Below, piece after piece: positions 16,879 to 26,478 of a stretch of 64,000 nucleotides of DNA. Position numbers and translations under genes: made by a program. The notes under the pieces are model-generated. The model was given only the letters and a program-made list of their open reading frames with translations, was not told the DNA's origin and ran no database searches. The DNA comes from Chitinophaga silvisoli. GTDB lineage: Bacteria > Bacteroidota > Bacteroidia > Chitinophagales > Chitinophagaceae. Positions within the stretch are counted from its first letter, which is position 1. Each line of letters begins with the position of its first letter. The DNA lies in NCBI RefSeq assembly GCF_003412465.1, contig NZ_QTJV01000021.1, forward strand, positions 1 to 64,000, given 5' to 3'.

Positions 16879-17088
16879 CTATTTATTATTTGATGGTTCA
16901 CCATTTTCTGAAGCAGGTGCCTGATCAGATCCAGTAGTTATTTGTTTACTGATGATAGTAGTAAGGTCTGGAGTTTGCGCCAATACCTCCTCCCACATTG
17001 AATCGCCACATTCATCCTGTATAACTACTTTTTCTGTACCGGGTTGGGCCTTTAATCCGGAGGGATTATTGTTTTGTGAAGTGCTCAT
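16879..17088 (-). CDS. Small hypothetical protein, 69 residues
   Basis: A hydrophilic, Asn/Gln/Ser/Pro-rich protein with no signal peptide or membrane segment; the only conserved-looking part is VVIQDECGDSMWEEVLAQT. It is positioned two bases upstream of the flavoprotein gene with the same orientation, which is the main support for it being real. Function is unknown. It may be a binding partner of the flavoprotein. Confidence 0.55.
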   Translation of the reverse strand: MSTSQNNNPSGLKAQPGTEKVVIQDECGDSMWEEVLAQTPDLTTIISKQITTGSDQAPASENGEPSNNK

Positions 17089-17257
17089 AAAAAGATGTTT
17101 AGTTTAAAAAGAGGGCGGGTTTTTTTATAGTGAATTTAAGCATTAAAATTTCTATTAACAACCTTTAACCTGATTTATGTGCTAACAGCATTTGCCGAAT
17201 ATTTCGCTACAAGTAAATTTTGGTTATTCAGTTTGGATGATAGGAAGCCGACCGGTA

Positions 17258-18193
17258 CTAATGTCCGTAGCTGACCACTTTCACCACCTTCCATTGATTG
17301 CCTTTTTGCTGCCAGACCAGGACGAATCGCGGGGATGCCGTCACTTCTTCCGGGCCACCGTTAAAGCTGGTATAAAAACGGTGCATACCGACTTCAATCG
17401 CCCCAAATCCGGGTATAGGAAAAACCTCCAGGCTGTTTTTGTCCAGTTCTCTCCGTTCAACATATTTGGCGGCAGTATCTTTAAAATGCCGTTCATTGAT
17501 TTCCATGCTCGTCTTGTAATCCATGAGGCCACTTTTGTCGTGGTAAAACTCCAACGATTCATCATACATATCTTTCAGGGTGGCCAGATCCTTGTGATTG
17601 ATGGCATCAAAAAGCTTAGCGTCCAGCCCTTCTATGGTGGCGTACAGGCTATCCGTATGTGGGGCATGGAAGTTTTCCAATGATATGAACTGCCTGGTCA
17701 TTTTCCATTCTCCATTTTTTAATGTCCATGTATTGATAAAGCGGGATACGTCTACCAGAAGGTCAGGTTGCCCGGCTTTGGTCAGGAAATAATTTTGTAC
17801 ACCCATTTGTATTGCAGTATTCTCCCCGGTAGTATAGGCTTGCAAGGTGCCAGCTACTACCCTTCTGACCTTTTTCATAGCAGCTGGATTATTATTTTTG
17901 GAGCAATAACTTTTAAAGTCGTTGATGAACCTGTCCCGGCCGACCACTCCGGTATATTTCGGGCCGCCGTTATCCTGGAGAAATTGAAAGTCCGGTGCCA
18001 ATATGGAAGACAGTTCATTAAAGTTGCAGGTGTTGAGGATATCGTCATAAACAAGACTGTCTTTAATGGCAAGGATCCTGTAGAGTGCTGCTGCGCTATC
18101 TTTGGAGGTGCTTTGTGCATTACATGGATGGAAGGGCACAAAAATGAAGGCCGCAAACGCAATTACCCATATTTTTCTGACTGTTGTGTTCAT
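17258..18193 (-). CDS. Secreted protein with two tandem NTF2-like (DUF4440/SnoaL) domains
   Basis: 311 residues: signal peptide (about 1-26, ending PCNAQ), then two similar alpha+beta cone domains, about 45-170 (ILNTCNFNELSSILAPDFQFLQD...NTWTLKNGEWKMTRQF) and 185-311 (LFDAINHKDLATLKDMYDESLEFYHD...FVLVWQQKGNQWKVVKVVSYGH). Each ends in the typical W-K/V strand of DUF4440. Such domains bind small ligands in a cavity or act as immune or enzyme accessories. The duplication within a single chain points to an internal dimer. No operon partner. Confidence 0.75.
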   Translation of the reverse strand: MNTTVRKIWVIAFAAFIFVPFHPCNAQSTSKDSAAALYRILAIKDSLVYDDILNTCNFNELSSILAPDFQFLQDNGGPKYTGVVGRDRFINDFKSYCSKNNNPAAMKKVRRVVAGTLQAYTTGENTAIQMGVQNYFLTKAGQPDLLVDVSRFINTWTLKNGEWKMTRQFISLENFHAPHTDSLYATIEGLDAKLFDAINHKDLATLKDMYDESLEFYHDKSGLMDYKTSMEINERHFKDTAAKYVERRELDKNSLEVFPIPGFGAIEVGMHRFYTSFNGGPEEVTASPRFVLVWQQKGNQWKVVKVVSYGH

Positions 18194-18731
18194 TTTATTG
18201 CTGATTTATCTGTTTATACGTTTCCCGATGAAAATCTGACGGTGAGGGTTGAAGCGATTTTGGCGAGCAGTCCGATGCCATGGTCGCCACAAGTAAAAAC
18301 ATTAAATGATTACCAGTATAATTAACATATATGATATAAAAATCTGAATGTTCTGAGGGTGTAAGGATAACGTGAAAGAAAATACCTGGTAGTTGTAAGA
18401 TTACATGTGCTATTACTTCGGTTAAACTAAGTTAATAATATTAACTGTTATATTTAATTAAATTCATCTAAGCGGTAATCAGGAAGGGGAAAATACCTTT
18501 TTGGAACCTGTAACCTGCCTTTTCCCTTGTTCGTCTATTAACTGGCGAAAGCAGGGTGGTTAGAATTAGTTTGTTGGCTTTTTACTTCCTCTCATTTTTA
18601 GACACAAATCGACAAAAAACTGAACAAAATTTAAGAAGGATATTTTATTTCTTCGCAAGGCGTTGGGAACAACCAATACAATTTATTGTGAATAACCACT
18701 ATCATTTAAATAAGTTTTACAAAAAAGCGTT
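18194..18731. other. Long AT-rich regulatory region upstream of GH105
   Basis: 538 bp with no gene. It must contain the promoters of the divergent NTF2-like gene and of the GH105 gene. A block at 18601-18660 resembles a block upstream of susC (19962-20016) and is listed separately. Confidence 0.4.
18601..18660 (+). promoter_or_regulatory. Putative shared PUL operator, GH105 copy
   Basis: The block contains AAATCGACAAAAAACTGAA, an A-rich centre and CTTCG near its end. The block at 19962-20016 shows the same order: AATTCGACAAAAAGTTGAA, A-rich centre, CTTCG. These are the two transcription units on the + strand of the locus, so the block may be the binding site of the AraC-type regulator at 25713-26477, or a duplicated promoter. 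It is 70-130 bp upstream of the GH105 start. Confidence 0.4.
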
Positions 18732-19835
18732 ATGAGGAAATTATTTTTATCGTTGCTGGCAATTATATCTTTTCAATTTTTGTCTGCCCAGCAGAACCTC
18801 CTTACAAAATTTCCAAAGGGATCAACACCCGGCGAGGTGGGCAAACGATTGGCTTACCACTTCGTGGACGGCAGACATGAACTCTATGCAGGCCAGTACA
18901 TTCACTATGCCGAAGTTTGCACCTGGAACGGCGCTTTGGACTATGCAGTAAAAACAAAAGACCAAAAGCTTATCAGGCTTTTACAGGACAAATTCGAACC
19001 CTTCTTTACCCGGGAAAAAGCATTATTGCCTCCAATGAACCATGTGGACTACAATATGTTTGGCAGCGTTGCGCTGAAACTTTACCAGATAACCAAAGAT
19101 GTACGCTACAAGGAAATGGGACTAGCCTATGCTGATGCACAGTGGGAACTACCCAGGAATGCGAAACCGGACGAAAAAGCCTGGGCAGATAAAGGGTATT
19201 CATGGCAAACCCGTTTGTGGATCGACGATATGTATATGATTACTGTTGTACAAAACGAGGCGTATAAAGTAACGGGCGACCCCAAATATATTGATAGAGC
19301 GGCAAAAGAAATGGTTCTATACCTGGATAAACTGCAACGCCCGAACGGGCTTTTCTACCACGCTCCGGATGTTCCCTACTATTGGGCAAGAGGAGCTGGA
19401 TGGATGGCAGTGGGTATGCCAAATTTGCTTCGTGACCTGCCTAAAGATCACAAAGACCGCCCACGAATTATGGAAGGTTACCTTACCATGATGAAAAGCC
19501 TGAAAGAACACCAAAGACCAGATGGCATGTGGAGCCAACTGATTGATGAAGCAGATTTTTGGCCGGAAACATCCGGCACTGCCATGTTTACTTATGCTTT
19601 TATTATTGGAATTCAGCAAGGGTGGCTGGATGCAGCCGAATATGCCCCGGCAGTTCAAAAAGCCTGGACTGCTATGGTTTCGCATATCGATGAACGTAAT
19701 AATGTAACCGAAGTTTGCGTTGGCACAGGCAAAAAGAATGATAAACAATATTACCACGACCGCCCACGTAATGCGGGCGACCTTCATGGGCAGGCTCCTT
19801 ATCTGTGGTGCGCAGCTGCACTTTTAGGGAAATAG
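18732..19835 (+). CDS. GH105 family unsaturated rhamnogalacturonyl hydrolase-like enzyme
   Basis: 367 residues with a signal peptide (about 1-19, FLSAQ). The (alpha/alpha)6 barrel signatures of GH88/GH105 are visible: SWQTRLWIDDMYMI (catalytic Asp region), LFYHAPDVPYYWARGAGWMAVG and a late HLGQ-like GDLHGQAPYLWCAAALL. Family enzymes hydrate and release unsaturated uronic acids (delta4,5 GalA/GlcA) left by lyases from pectin or related polymers. It opens the SusCD locus. No lyase gene is in the window, so the substrate is not settled. Confidence 0.88.
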   Translation: MRKLFLSLLAIISFQFLSAQQNLLTKFPKGSTPGEVGKRLAYHFVDGRHELYAGQYIHYAEVCTWNGALDYAVKTKDQKLIRLLQDKFEPFFTREKALLPPMNHVDYNMFGSVALKLYQITKDVRYKEMGLAYADAQWELPRNAKPDEKAWADKGYSWQTRLWIDDMYMITVVQNEAYKVTGDPKYIDRAAKEMVLYLDKLQRPNGLFYHAPDVPYYWARGAGWMAVGMPNLLRDLPKDHKDRPRIMEGYLTMMKSLKEHQRPDGMWSQLIDEADFWPETSGTAMFTYAFIIGIQQGWLDAAEYAPAVQKAWTAMVSHIDERNNVTEVCVGTGKKNDKQYYHDRPRNAGDLHGQAPYLWCAAALLGK

Positions 19836-19961
19836 CCGGGTATTTTTGCTGCCGCTGGTGTTGGAGGCCTTGCCCAAAGGCCCTGACACCAACGGCTTTG
19901 CCTGGGAACCTGTTTCCCTATGCCTGTGATTTAATACTTCCCCTTTTTGCACGACTCCATT

Positions 19962-20016
19962 TTGGAATAATTCGACAAAAAGTTGAATAAAACATACGGA
20001 AAAAGAATTTTTACTT
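19962..20016 (+). promoter_or_regulatory. Putative shared PUL operator, susC copy
   Basis: This block reads AATTCGACAAAAAGTTGAA, then an A-rich segment and ACTTCG, matching the block upstream of GH105. See the GH105 copy for the argument. Confidence 0.4.
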
Positions 20017-20117
20017 CGTATTACAAGATCCGGGACAAGATTACCCACAAAGACAGACCACGTAGATCGACCATGTAGTACTGTGAGCTTAATAGAAAAG
20101 GGCATGTCCACTTATGA

Positions 20118-20264
20118 ATCAACCAGGGATCCCGGGGGTACTCAATTGACAACTACAAGGAGGAAACGATCTATCCCTTCCTGAAAAAAGCGGTAGATAA
20201 GACTTACAGGGTTCGCGCCGATGATTATTCCACTTATGACAGGCTCTTAAACATTACTCCCTGA
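20118..20264 (+). pseudogene. Short coding remnant upstream of susC
   Basis: Between a TGA at 20115-20117 and a TGA at 20262-20264 the frame reads protein-like sequence including NYKEETIYPFLKKAVD and DDYSTYDRLLNITP, with no start codon. The ETIYPFLKKAV segment resembles the helix preceding the catalytic site in some (alpha/alpha)6 glycoside hydrolases, but this is a weak resemblance. It is best read as the tail of a deleted gene. Confidence 0.3.
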
Positions 20265-20447
20265 TAAATCGAAGTAAATGTTTCGGTGCTATTGCACCTG
20301 AAGCTTTGCGCCCGCAATTATGAACCACAGGAGATAGCTCCGGGGGTATCTTCATTGTAATGCCCCGCTATCAACAATAGCTGGATGAGTATAAACCAAA
20401 ATGCATGCTATTATAAATTTCATCGCGATAACGACTAACTGATCATT

Positions 20448-23400
20448 ATGGAGAAAAATTATACAAATACCAGGAAAAGCCATCCCTCTTCTTCGCGTAG
20501 GAAGTGCTTATTGCCTGGATTATTCGGGGCCTTATTATTTTTGCTGTTTCCCTTTTTTGCCCCTGCACAGAATCCGGTTGTAACCGGCAGGGTTACTGAC
20601 TCTCTGGGTAATGGAATAGCTGATGTTACAATTGCGGTTAAAGGAACAACAGTGAATGCAAAAACGGATGCATCCGGTAATTTTAGCATTCAGGTGAGCA
20701 AAGGCGTACCACTGAGAGCGTCACATGTAAGTTATATCAGCAGAGAGGTGATACCGGATGGAAAGCCGTTGACTATTGTACTACGACAAGCTACCAACGA
20801 ACTAAACAATGTGGTTGTTATTGGTTATGGCACCATGAAGAAAAAAGATCTTACCGGGGCAATAACTTCTATCCGCCCAAATAAGATTGCAGACGAGAAC
20901 CCTAAAACCGTTCAGGACATTATACGCGGAACACCCGGTGTGAGTGTAGGTCTTGATCCTTCTGCAAAAGGTGGAGGTACCATACGGATCCGTGGACAGC
21001 GTTCGGTTTATACAGATGGCGGGCATAATGATCCTTTGCTGATACTGGACGGTATGATATTTTATGGAGAGTTGTCTGAAATTAATCCAGACGATATTGA
21101 TCAGATTGACATCCTTAAAGATGCCTCTGCTGCTGCAATCTATGGAGCGAAATCAGCTAACGGCGTGCTTATCATCACTACGAAAAAGGGGAAGAAAGGA
21201 AAACCTACTATTAATCTGACAAGCAATCTGGGCCTCTCCGATATGGCCGCAAACAGGAAAGTTTTTGGTCCCGACGGCTATATGCAATACCGCCAGGATT
21301 GGTACACGGCTGCTACCTATGGTATCAATTCAGCAACAGGGGCTTATGAACCTTATATATCAGAAACGGCAACGGCGGGTAAACCCGGATATTATGAGAT
21401 GCCCACCGATCAAATGCTGGGAAAATATGGTATTACTATAGACCAATGGAGAGCTTATTCAACGAATACAAGCGATGCATCTGATAAAGAAATCCAGGCT
21501 AAACGCTTAGGTCTTCAATTTACAACACTGGATAACTATCTGAAAGGTAAAACCTTCGATTGGTATAAGCATAGTTTCCGAACCGGCTTTAACCAGGATT
21601 ATAATCTCAGCGTATCTGGTGCCAGTGATAAAATCAATTATTATTTGTCTGCAGGTTTCCTGTCTAATCAGGGAGTCGTTGTGGGTGATAATTACAGGGC
21701 GGTACGCTCCAACCTAAAAGTGGACGGCAAGGTCACCGACTGGCTGGATATCAGCGCCAATGTCAATTTCCAGGACCGGTCCGACGGAAATATTGCGGTT
21801 AACTGGGGATCACAGATTATTAACAACAGTCCCTTTGCATCTTACAAAGATGAGGAAGGAAACCTGGAAGTACATCCTATGGGCGATGAAATGACTGCCA
21901 GCAAAGGGTATAATTTTGATTTCAATAAACAGTATATGAAACTTGAAAGAGGCTATACTGTTTTAAATACTATTTTTTCTGCCAGGGTAAAACTGCCTTT
22001 TAATATCAAGTACTCTTTTAATATTTCTCCCAGGTACCAGTGGTATTATAACCGCTATTTTGAATCCGCGGAGCATCCCGACTGGCTGGCAATTAATCAT
22101 GGGGTAGACCGCAACTGGGCTAAACGTTTTGACTGGTCTTTGAATAATACGCTCAGCTGGGATAAAACTTTTGCTCAAAAGCACAAGGTAAATGTAACCC
22201 TGGTCCAGGAAGCCGAACAAAGACGGTATTGGAGTGATGTTATAAATGCACGTAACATTCTGCCAAGTGATGCATTGGGATTCCATGAAACTTCTACCGG
22301 CGATCCCCTGAATAGTAGTTTTGATACGGACGATTCCCGTGAAACTGCTGATGGTATGCTTGCGCGGGTGTTTTATTCCTATGATGACCGTTATATGTTA
22401 ACGGCCTCTGTGCGCCGTGACGGGTATTCTGCTTTCGGCACTTCGAACCCACGGGCCACCTTTTTCTCAACAGCTTTGGCCTGGACATTTACTAATGAAA
22501 AATTCTTTCACTGGAGTCCTTTAAGCAATGGTAAATTGCGTTTGTCATATGGACAAAATGGAAACAGGTCATTGGCTAACCCTTACATTGCATTGGCCAA
22601 TCTGGCCAATGGTGCCACCACCCAGGGCTACGTAGATGCCAATGGCAGTTATATCCAGTATTACTATTTAAGGATCGATCGTATGGCTAACCCTCATTTA
22701 CAATGGGAAAAGACTACGGCATATAATATTGGACTGGATCTCGCTTTCCTAAATAACCGGATCAGCACTGCGCTCGATTATTATTATATGCCCACCACTA
22801 ATATGATCATGAGCCAATCGCTGCCTGATTTTTCAGGGTTTACCAGTATCACTACCAATTTAGGAGAAGTACAAAACAAAGGTTTCGAAATATCAGTCAA
22901 CACTCAAAATATAAGAACCTCCAATTTTAACTGGAATACCAGCTTCGGGTTTTCGAAATATAAAAACACCGTTAAACACCTTTATTACCGGTATGAGGAT
23001 GTGTTGGATGCCAATGGAAATGTAGTGGCCACCAAAGAATCCGACGATATATCCAACGGATGGTTTATCGGGCAACCAATCAGCGCCATTTGGAACTACC
23101 GTGTTACCGGAATATGGCAGGTGGATGAAGTAGCTGAAGCTGCCAAATACGGCCAACGACCCGGCGATCCTAAAGTAGCTAATAATTATACGGCGGATGA
23201 TATTAAGAACCCTGATGGAACTACAACGGCGGTTTATAATAATAAGGATAAAGAATTCCTGGGCCAGACTTCCTCGCCTGTTATGTGGTCACTGCGAAAT
23301 GATTTTACCTACAAAAATTTCAATTTCTCATTCAATATCTATTCTTATTGGGGCAATAAGAGCTTAAGTACTTCTTACCTGAACCAGGATAATTCCGTTT

Positions 23401-23738
23401 CGTTAGTAACGTACAATGGCAATACATATGAGAAAAAATATTGGACCCCTGATCATCCCAGCAATTTCTGGGGCCGGCTGGATGCAAGAGGCCCCTCCGG
23501 AGTCGCCGCTCCCAACAGGATATTCAATCGTTCTTTTATCAGGCTCGATAATGTATCAATTGGTTATACAATGCCGCACAAACTTCTTTCACCAGCTGGG
23601 ATTGAAAACCTGAAAATATATGCCACGGTTCGTAATGCGGCAGTCTGGAAAAAAGATAAAAACTGGAATTACTGGGACATAGAAACAGGTGACATTGCAC
23701 CGAGAATTTATACACTTGGATTAAACGTGACATTATAA
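20448..23738 (+). CDS. SusC/RagA-type TonB-dependent outer-membrane receptor
   Basis: 1096 residues. A signal sequence (membrane segment about 20-40, PAQN), a carboxypeptidase-regulatory-like beta domain (45-115; VTGRVTDSLGNGIADVTIAVKGT), a TonB box-like region (NNVVVIGYGTMKKKDLTG), a plug domain (about 125-235; RIRGQRSVYTDGGHNDPLLILDGM) and a large beta barrel ending with aromatic-terminated strands. With SusD it imports oligosaccharides across the outer membrane. It lacks the STN signalling domain, which agrees with control by the two-component regulator in this locus rather than a sigma/FecR pair. susD follows after 9 bp. Confidence 0.95.
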   Translation: MEKNYTNTRKSHPSSSRRKCLLPGLFGALLFLLFPFFAPAQNPVVTGRVTDSLGNGIADVTIAVKGTTVNAKTDASGNFSIQVSKGVPLRASHVSYISREVIPDGKPLTIVLRQATNELNNVVVIGYGTMKKKDLTGAITSIRPNKIADENPKTVQDIIRGTPGVSVGLDPSAKGGGTIRIRGQRSVYTDGGHNDPLLILDGMIFYGELSEINPDDIDQIDILKDASAAAIYGAKSANGVLIITTKKGKKGKPTINLTSNLGLSDMAANRKVFGPDGYMQYRQDWYTAATYGINSATGAYEPYISETATAGKPGYYEMPTDQMLGKYGITIDQWRAYSTNTSDASDKEIQAKRLGLQFTTLDNYLKGKTFDWYKHSFRTGFNQDYNLSVSGASDKINYYLSAGFLSNQGVVVGDNYRAVRSNLKVDGKVTDWLDISANVNFQDRSDGNIAVNWGSQIINNSPFASYKDEEGNLEVHPMGDEMTASKGYNFDFNKQYMKLERGYTVLNTIFSARVKLPFNIKYSFNISPRYQWYYNRYFESAEHPDWLAINHGVDRNWAKRFDWSLNNTLSWDKTFAQKHKVNVTLVQEAEQRRYWSDVINARNILPSDALGFHETSTGDPLNSSFDTDDSRETADGMLARVFYSYDDRYMLTASVRRDGYSAFGTSNPRATFFSTALAWTFTNEKFFHWSPLSNGKLRLSYGQNGNRSLANPYIALANLANGATTQGYVDANGSYIQYYYLRIDRMANPHLQWEKTTAYNIGLDLAFLNNRISTALDYYYMPTTNMIMSQSLPDFSGFTSITTNLGEVQNKGFEISVNTQNIRTSNFNWNTSFGFSKYKNTVKHLYYRYEDVLDANGNVVATKESDDISNGWFIGQPISAIWNYRVTGIWQVDEVAEAAKYGQRPGDPKVANNYTADDIKNPDGTTTAVYNNKDKEFLGQTSSPVMWSLRNDFTYKNFNFSFNIYSYWGNKSLSTSYLNQDNSVSLVTYNGNTYEKKYWTPDHPSNFWGRLDARGPSGVAAPNRIFNRSFIRLDNVSIGYTMPHKLLSPAGIENLKIYATVRNAAVWKKDKNWNYWDIETGDIAPRIYTLGLNVTL

Positions 23739-23747
23739 AATTTACCC

Positions 23748-25670
23748 ATGAAAAACAACTCTATAATAAATATCTTCTTCGTGCTGATGCTAGCAGCGAT
23801 CATTGCCTCCTGTAATAAGAAATATCTTGAGCCGGATCCTTTATCTTTTTACGAGCCGGAAGCTACTTTCACTACCAGGTCAGGACTTGATGCTGCAATT
23901 GCGATGTGTGACAAACATTTGAGAAGTTACTGGAGCTATATTTCAACAAGGGATATTTCGGTGCCCATTAACACTGAGTATATGTTGTCAGACATGGCTG
24001 TATCAGGTAAAACAGACGATGGAAGTATCTTTGCCGATGTGGCTACCCGCCTCACTCCAACAGACGGCATGTACACTAATGATGTGAATATGCTGAGCTT
24101 TTTCTGGGGAGAGACTTATAATGGCATTAAGTATGCCAATACAATCACTTCGTTTATTGATAAAGTGCCCGGCCTGGATGAAGCCACAAAACATGAATAT
24201 ATCGGCAGGGCCTACTTTCACAGGTCTTTCCGTTACCTGGCTTTATGTTTCCAGTTTAATAATGTTCCTTTAATCACCGAAATCCCTTCTACTCCCAAGC
24301 AAAACTACAAGAGCAGCAGTCGTGAAGCTATTTTAAATATGATTACTAAAAATATGGAAGATGCGGTGAAATGGGTACCCGATCAGTCAAGTATGGCTTA
24401 TATAGGAATGATTAATAAAGGGGCCTGCCGCCAGTTATTGATCAAATGCTACCTTGCCACCGGTCAATGGGACAAAGCTATTGCTCAAGCCGATTCGTTA
24501 ATCAATAATTCAGGTTATTCCTTAATGACATCTACATTTGGCACGTTTGAAAGCCCGTTGGAATCCACCTGGCATATTACGCGGAATGTGATATGGGATT
24601 TGCACCGCCCCGTGAACAAATGTATCCCTGCAAATAAGGAAACCATTCTTGCTATGCCCAACCGTGATAATACGGATGCCGCTATAAAAATGCGTACAAT
24701 GCGTAACTGGGGGCCGATGTGGAATATTTCCAGCTTAGTTTCGCCAGCAGGGAAATTTATGCAATGTTATGCTTCATCCAGCAAATCCTACCGGGCCAAC
24801 CTTGACTTCAACTCGGCTGTAGGTCGTGGTATTGCTATGATTAGTCCTACCTATTTCGCACAACATGAACTTTGGAGCGTAAACGGAATTGATGATACTG
24901 CAGATCTGCGACACAACAGCAGTGTGGGTAATTGGGCGAGAATGGATTCTCTGAAATATAATGATCCTTCAGATGCATTGTACTTTGGTAAAAACCTGAG
25001 ACTTTATAATGGCAGCCAAATTTTGTGTACTGATACAGTGCGTAACTGGTTCGATTGGCCGCATTATAAAGTTTTTGTTAATGATCCCGATCATATTGGC
25101 AATCCTGCGAGTAATAATAATAGAGGGGGTGCGGCAGACTGGTATTGTTATCGTCTTGCGGAAACCTACCTGCTTCGTGCTGAAGCCGAATTCTATAAAG
25201 GGAATATAGGCGCTGCTACAGCAGATGTAAATATCGTAAGGCAAAGAGCAAAATGCCAACAGTTATACACGACTATTACTATTGGCGACATTGCTAATGA
25301 ACGTGCCCGTGAATTATGGATGGAAGAATGGCGGCACATGGAGCTAAGCCGTATGTCCTACAGCCTGGCCTTAAGTGGCAAAGCTGATGAATGGGGAAAT
25401 ACCTATAACGTGAATACCCTTTCAGACAACAGTTACTGGTATCAGCGCATACAACACTACAGCAATTATTACAACAAAAACAAGATAACTGTAAAAGGTA
25501 GATCCTACACCATGGCACCACATAATGTCTATTGGCCAATTCCTCAATCTGCTATTGATGCAAACCTGTACGGCAAACTGCGTCAAAACCCTGGTTACAA
25601 TGGTTATGACCCGGGTGTAGAGATGTGGACGAACTGGGAAGATGCTGTCAATGATGAAGACGATAATTAA
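23748..25670 (+). CDS. SusD/RagB-type surface glycan-binding lipoprotein
   Basis: 640 residues; lipoprotein signal with lipid-attachment Cys22 (IIASC). TPR-like helical SusD fold: AYFHRSFRYLALCFQFNNVPLIT, the loop region, and the C-terminal WYCYRLAETYLLRAEAEFYKGN plus RELWMEEWRHMELSR. It forms the lid over the SusC barrel and binds glycan at the cell surface. At 640 residues it is longer than the usual ~500-550. It ends the + strand operon; a hairpin at 25686-25717 follows. Confidence 0.93.
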   Translation: MKNNSIINIFFVLMLAAIIASCNKKYLEPDPLSFYEPEATFTTRSGLDAAIAMCDKHLRSYWSYISTRDISVPINTEYMLSDMAVSGKTDDGSIFADVATRLTPTDGMYTNDVNMLSFFWGETYNGIKYANTITSFIDKVPGLDEATKHEYIGRAYFHRSFRYLALCFQFNNVPLITEIPSTPKQNYKSSSREAILNMITKNMEDAVKWVPDQSSMAYIGMINKGACRQLLIKCYLATGQWDKAIAQADSLINNSGYSLMTSTFGTFESPLESTWHITRNVIWDLHRPVNKCIPANKETILAMPNRDNTDAAIKMRTMRNWGPMWNISSLVSPAGKFMQCYASSSKSYRANLDFNSAVGRGIAMISPTYFAQHELWSVNGIDDTADLRHNSSVGNWARMDSLKYNDPSDALYFGKNLRLYNGSQILCTDTVRNWFDWPHYKVFVNDPDHIGNPASNNNRGGAADWYCYRLAETYLLRAEAEFYKGNIGAATADVNIVRQRAKCQQLYTTITIGDIANERARELWMEEWRHMELSRMSYSLALSGKADEWGNTYNVNTLSDNSYWYQRIQHYSNYYNKNKITVKGRSYTMAPHNVYWPIPQSAIDANLYGKLRQNPGYNGYDPGVEMWTNWEDAVNDEDDN

Positions 25671-25685
25671 CTACCTGTATTTTGC

Positions 25686-25717
25686 AGTAAGCATCAATAG
25701 GAGCAGGCTTGCTTACT
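25686..25717. terminator. Possible bidirectional terminator hairpin
   Basis: AGTAAGCA (25686-25693) pairs with TGCTTACT (25710-25717) between the convergent susD and response-regulator genes. The stem is short, the right arm overlaps the end of the regulator gene and no strong T-run follows, so the call is tentative. Confidence 0.3.
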
Positions 25718-26477
25718 CCCTGGGCAATGAATTAGCATATTCGATAGGTGACATTTTAAAATATTTCTGAAAATTGCGACTGAAAAGGCTTTGCGAGCTG
25801 TAACCTACCATCTTTGAAATTTCATAAAATGAAAATTCATTCCTGGCAATTAAATCGGCAGCATTTTTAAGGCGCGTGATGTCAATTAATTCTTTAGGGG
25901 ATAGCGAGGATAAGGATTTAATTTTGCGGTATAATGACGTGCGGCTCATGAACATGTGCCCGGCAAGCATATCAATATCAATATTGGGGTCTTTAATATT
26001 TGTTCTGATATATTCATCCAGTTTCTTTAGAAAGGCTTCATCTGTTTTTGAATGCGCCATTATCCTCACATCCTCAAAAGGTGAACTGGCAAAATGGTCC
26101 TTTATCTTACGGCGGTTTTTAAGTAGGTTGGCAATCTGTACCTGCAGCAATTCTGACGAGAATGGCTTTTGTATATAGGCATCTGCCCCTACCTCAAGTC
26201 CTTCGATGTGCGCCTTATATGTATTTTTAGATGTTAATAAAATGATGGGGATGTGGCAGTATTCCACATTTGATTTAATTAGCCGGCATAGCTCAAACCC
26301 GTCAATTCCCGGCATCATAATATCTGATATGATGAGGTGTATAATTTCCTTGTCTAAAATGCTTTGTGCAAATTCTCCATTGGTGGCAAGATGCAACTGG
26401 TAGGAGTCTCCCAAAACTACAGATAAGAACTCCAGAATATCTTCATTATCGTCAATAATAAGAATATTTTCGGTCAT
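25713..26477 (-). CDS. Response regulator with receiver and AraC-type HTH (detached HTCS output half)
   Basis: 254 residues: receiver domain 1-120 with Asp9/Asp10, phospho-acceptor Asp52 (IISDIMMPG), and the conserved Lys (AYIQKPF); then an AraC HTH_18 domain (about 150-250; LAGHMFMSRTSLYRKIKSLSSLSPKELI and SKMVGYSSQSLFSRNFQKYF). This is the C-terminal half of a hybrid two-component system regulator, here an independent polypeptide. It starts one base after the kinase stop (TAG-C-ATG). It should activate the GH105/susCD units and perhaps its own operon. Confidence 0.92.
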   Translation of the reverse strand: MTENILIIDDNEDILEFLSVVLGDSYQLHLATNGEFAQSILDKEIIHLIISDIMMPGIDGFELCRLIKSNVEYCHIPIILLTSKNTYKAHIEGLEVGADAYIQKPFSSELLQVQIANLLKNRRKIKDHFASSPFEDVRIMAHSKTDEAFLKKLDEYIRTNIKDPNIDIDMLAGHMFMSRTSLYRKIKSLSSLSPKELIDITRLKNAADLIARNEFSFYEISKMVGYSSQSLFSRNFQKYFKMSPIEYANSLPRE

Positions 26478-26478
26478 G

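Larger units (their letters stand above)
19836..20447. other. Long region upstream of susC with decayed coding sequence
   Basis: 612 bp. It contains the second copy of the putative operator (19962-20016) and a short open remnant at 20118-20264. The operator lies ~430 bp from the susC start, unusually far, which suggests that a gene once stood between promoter and susC and has been lost. Confidence 0.4.
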
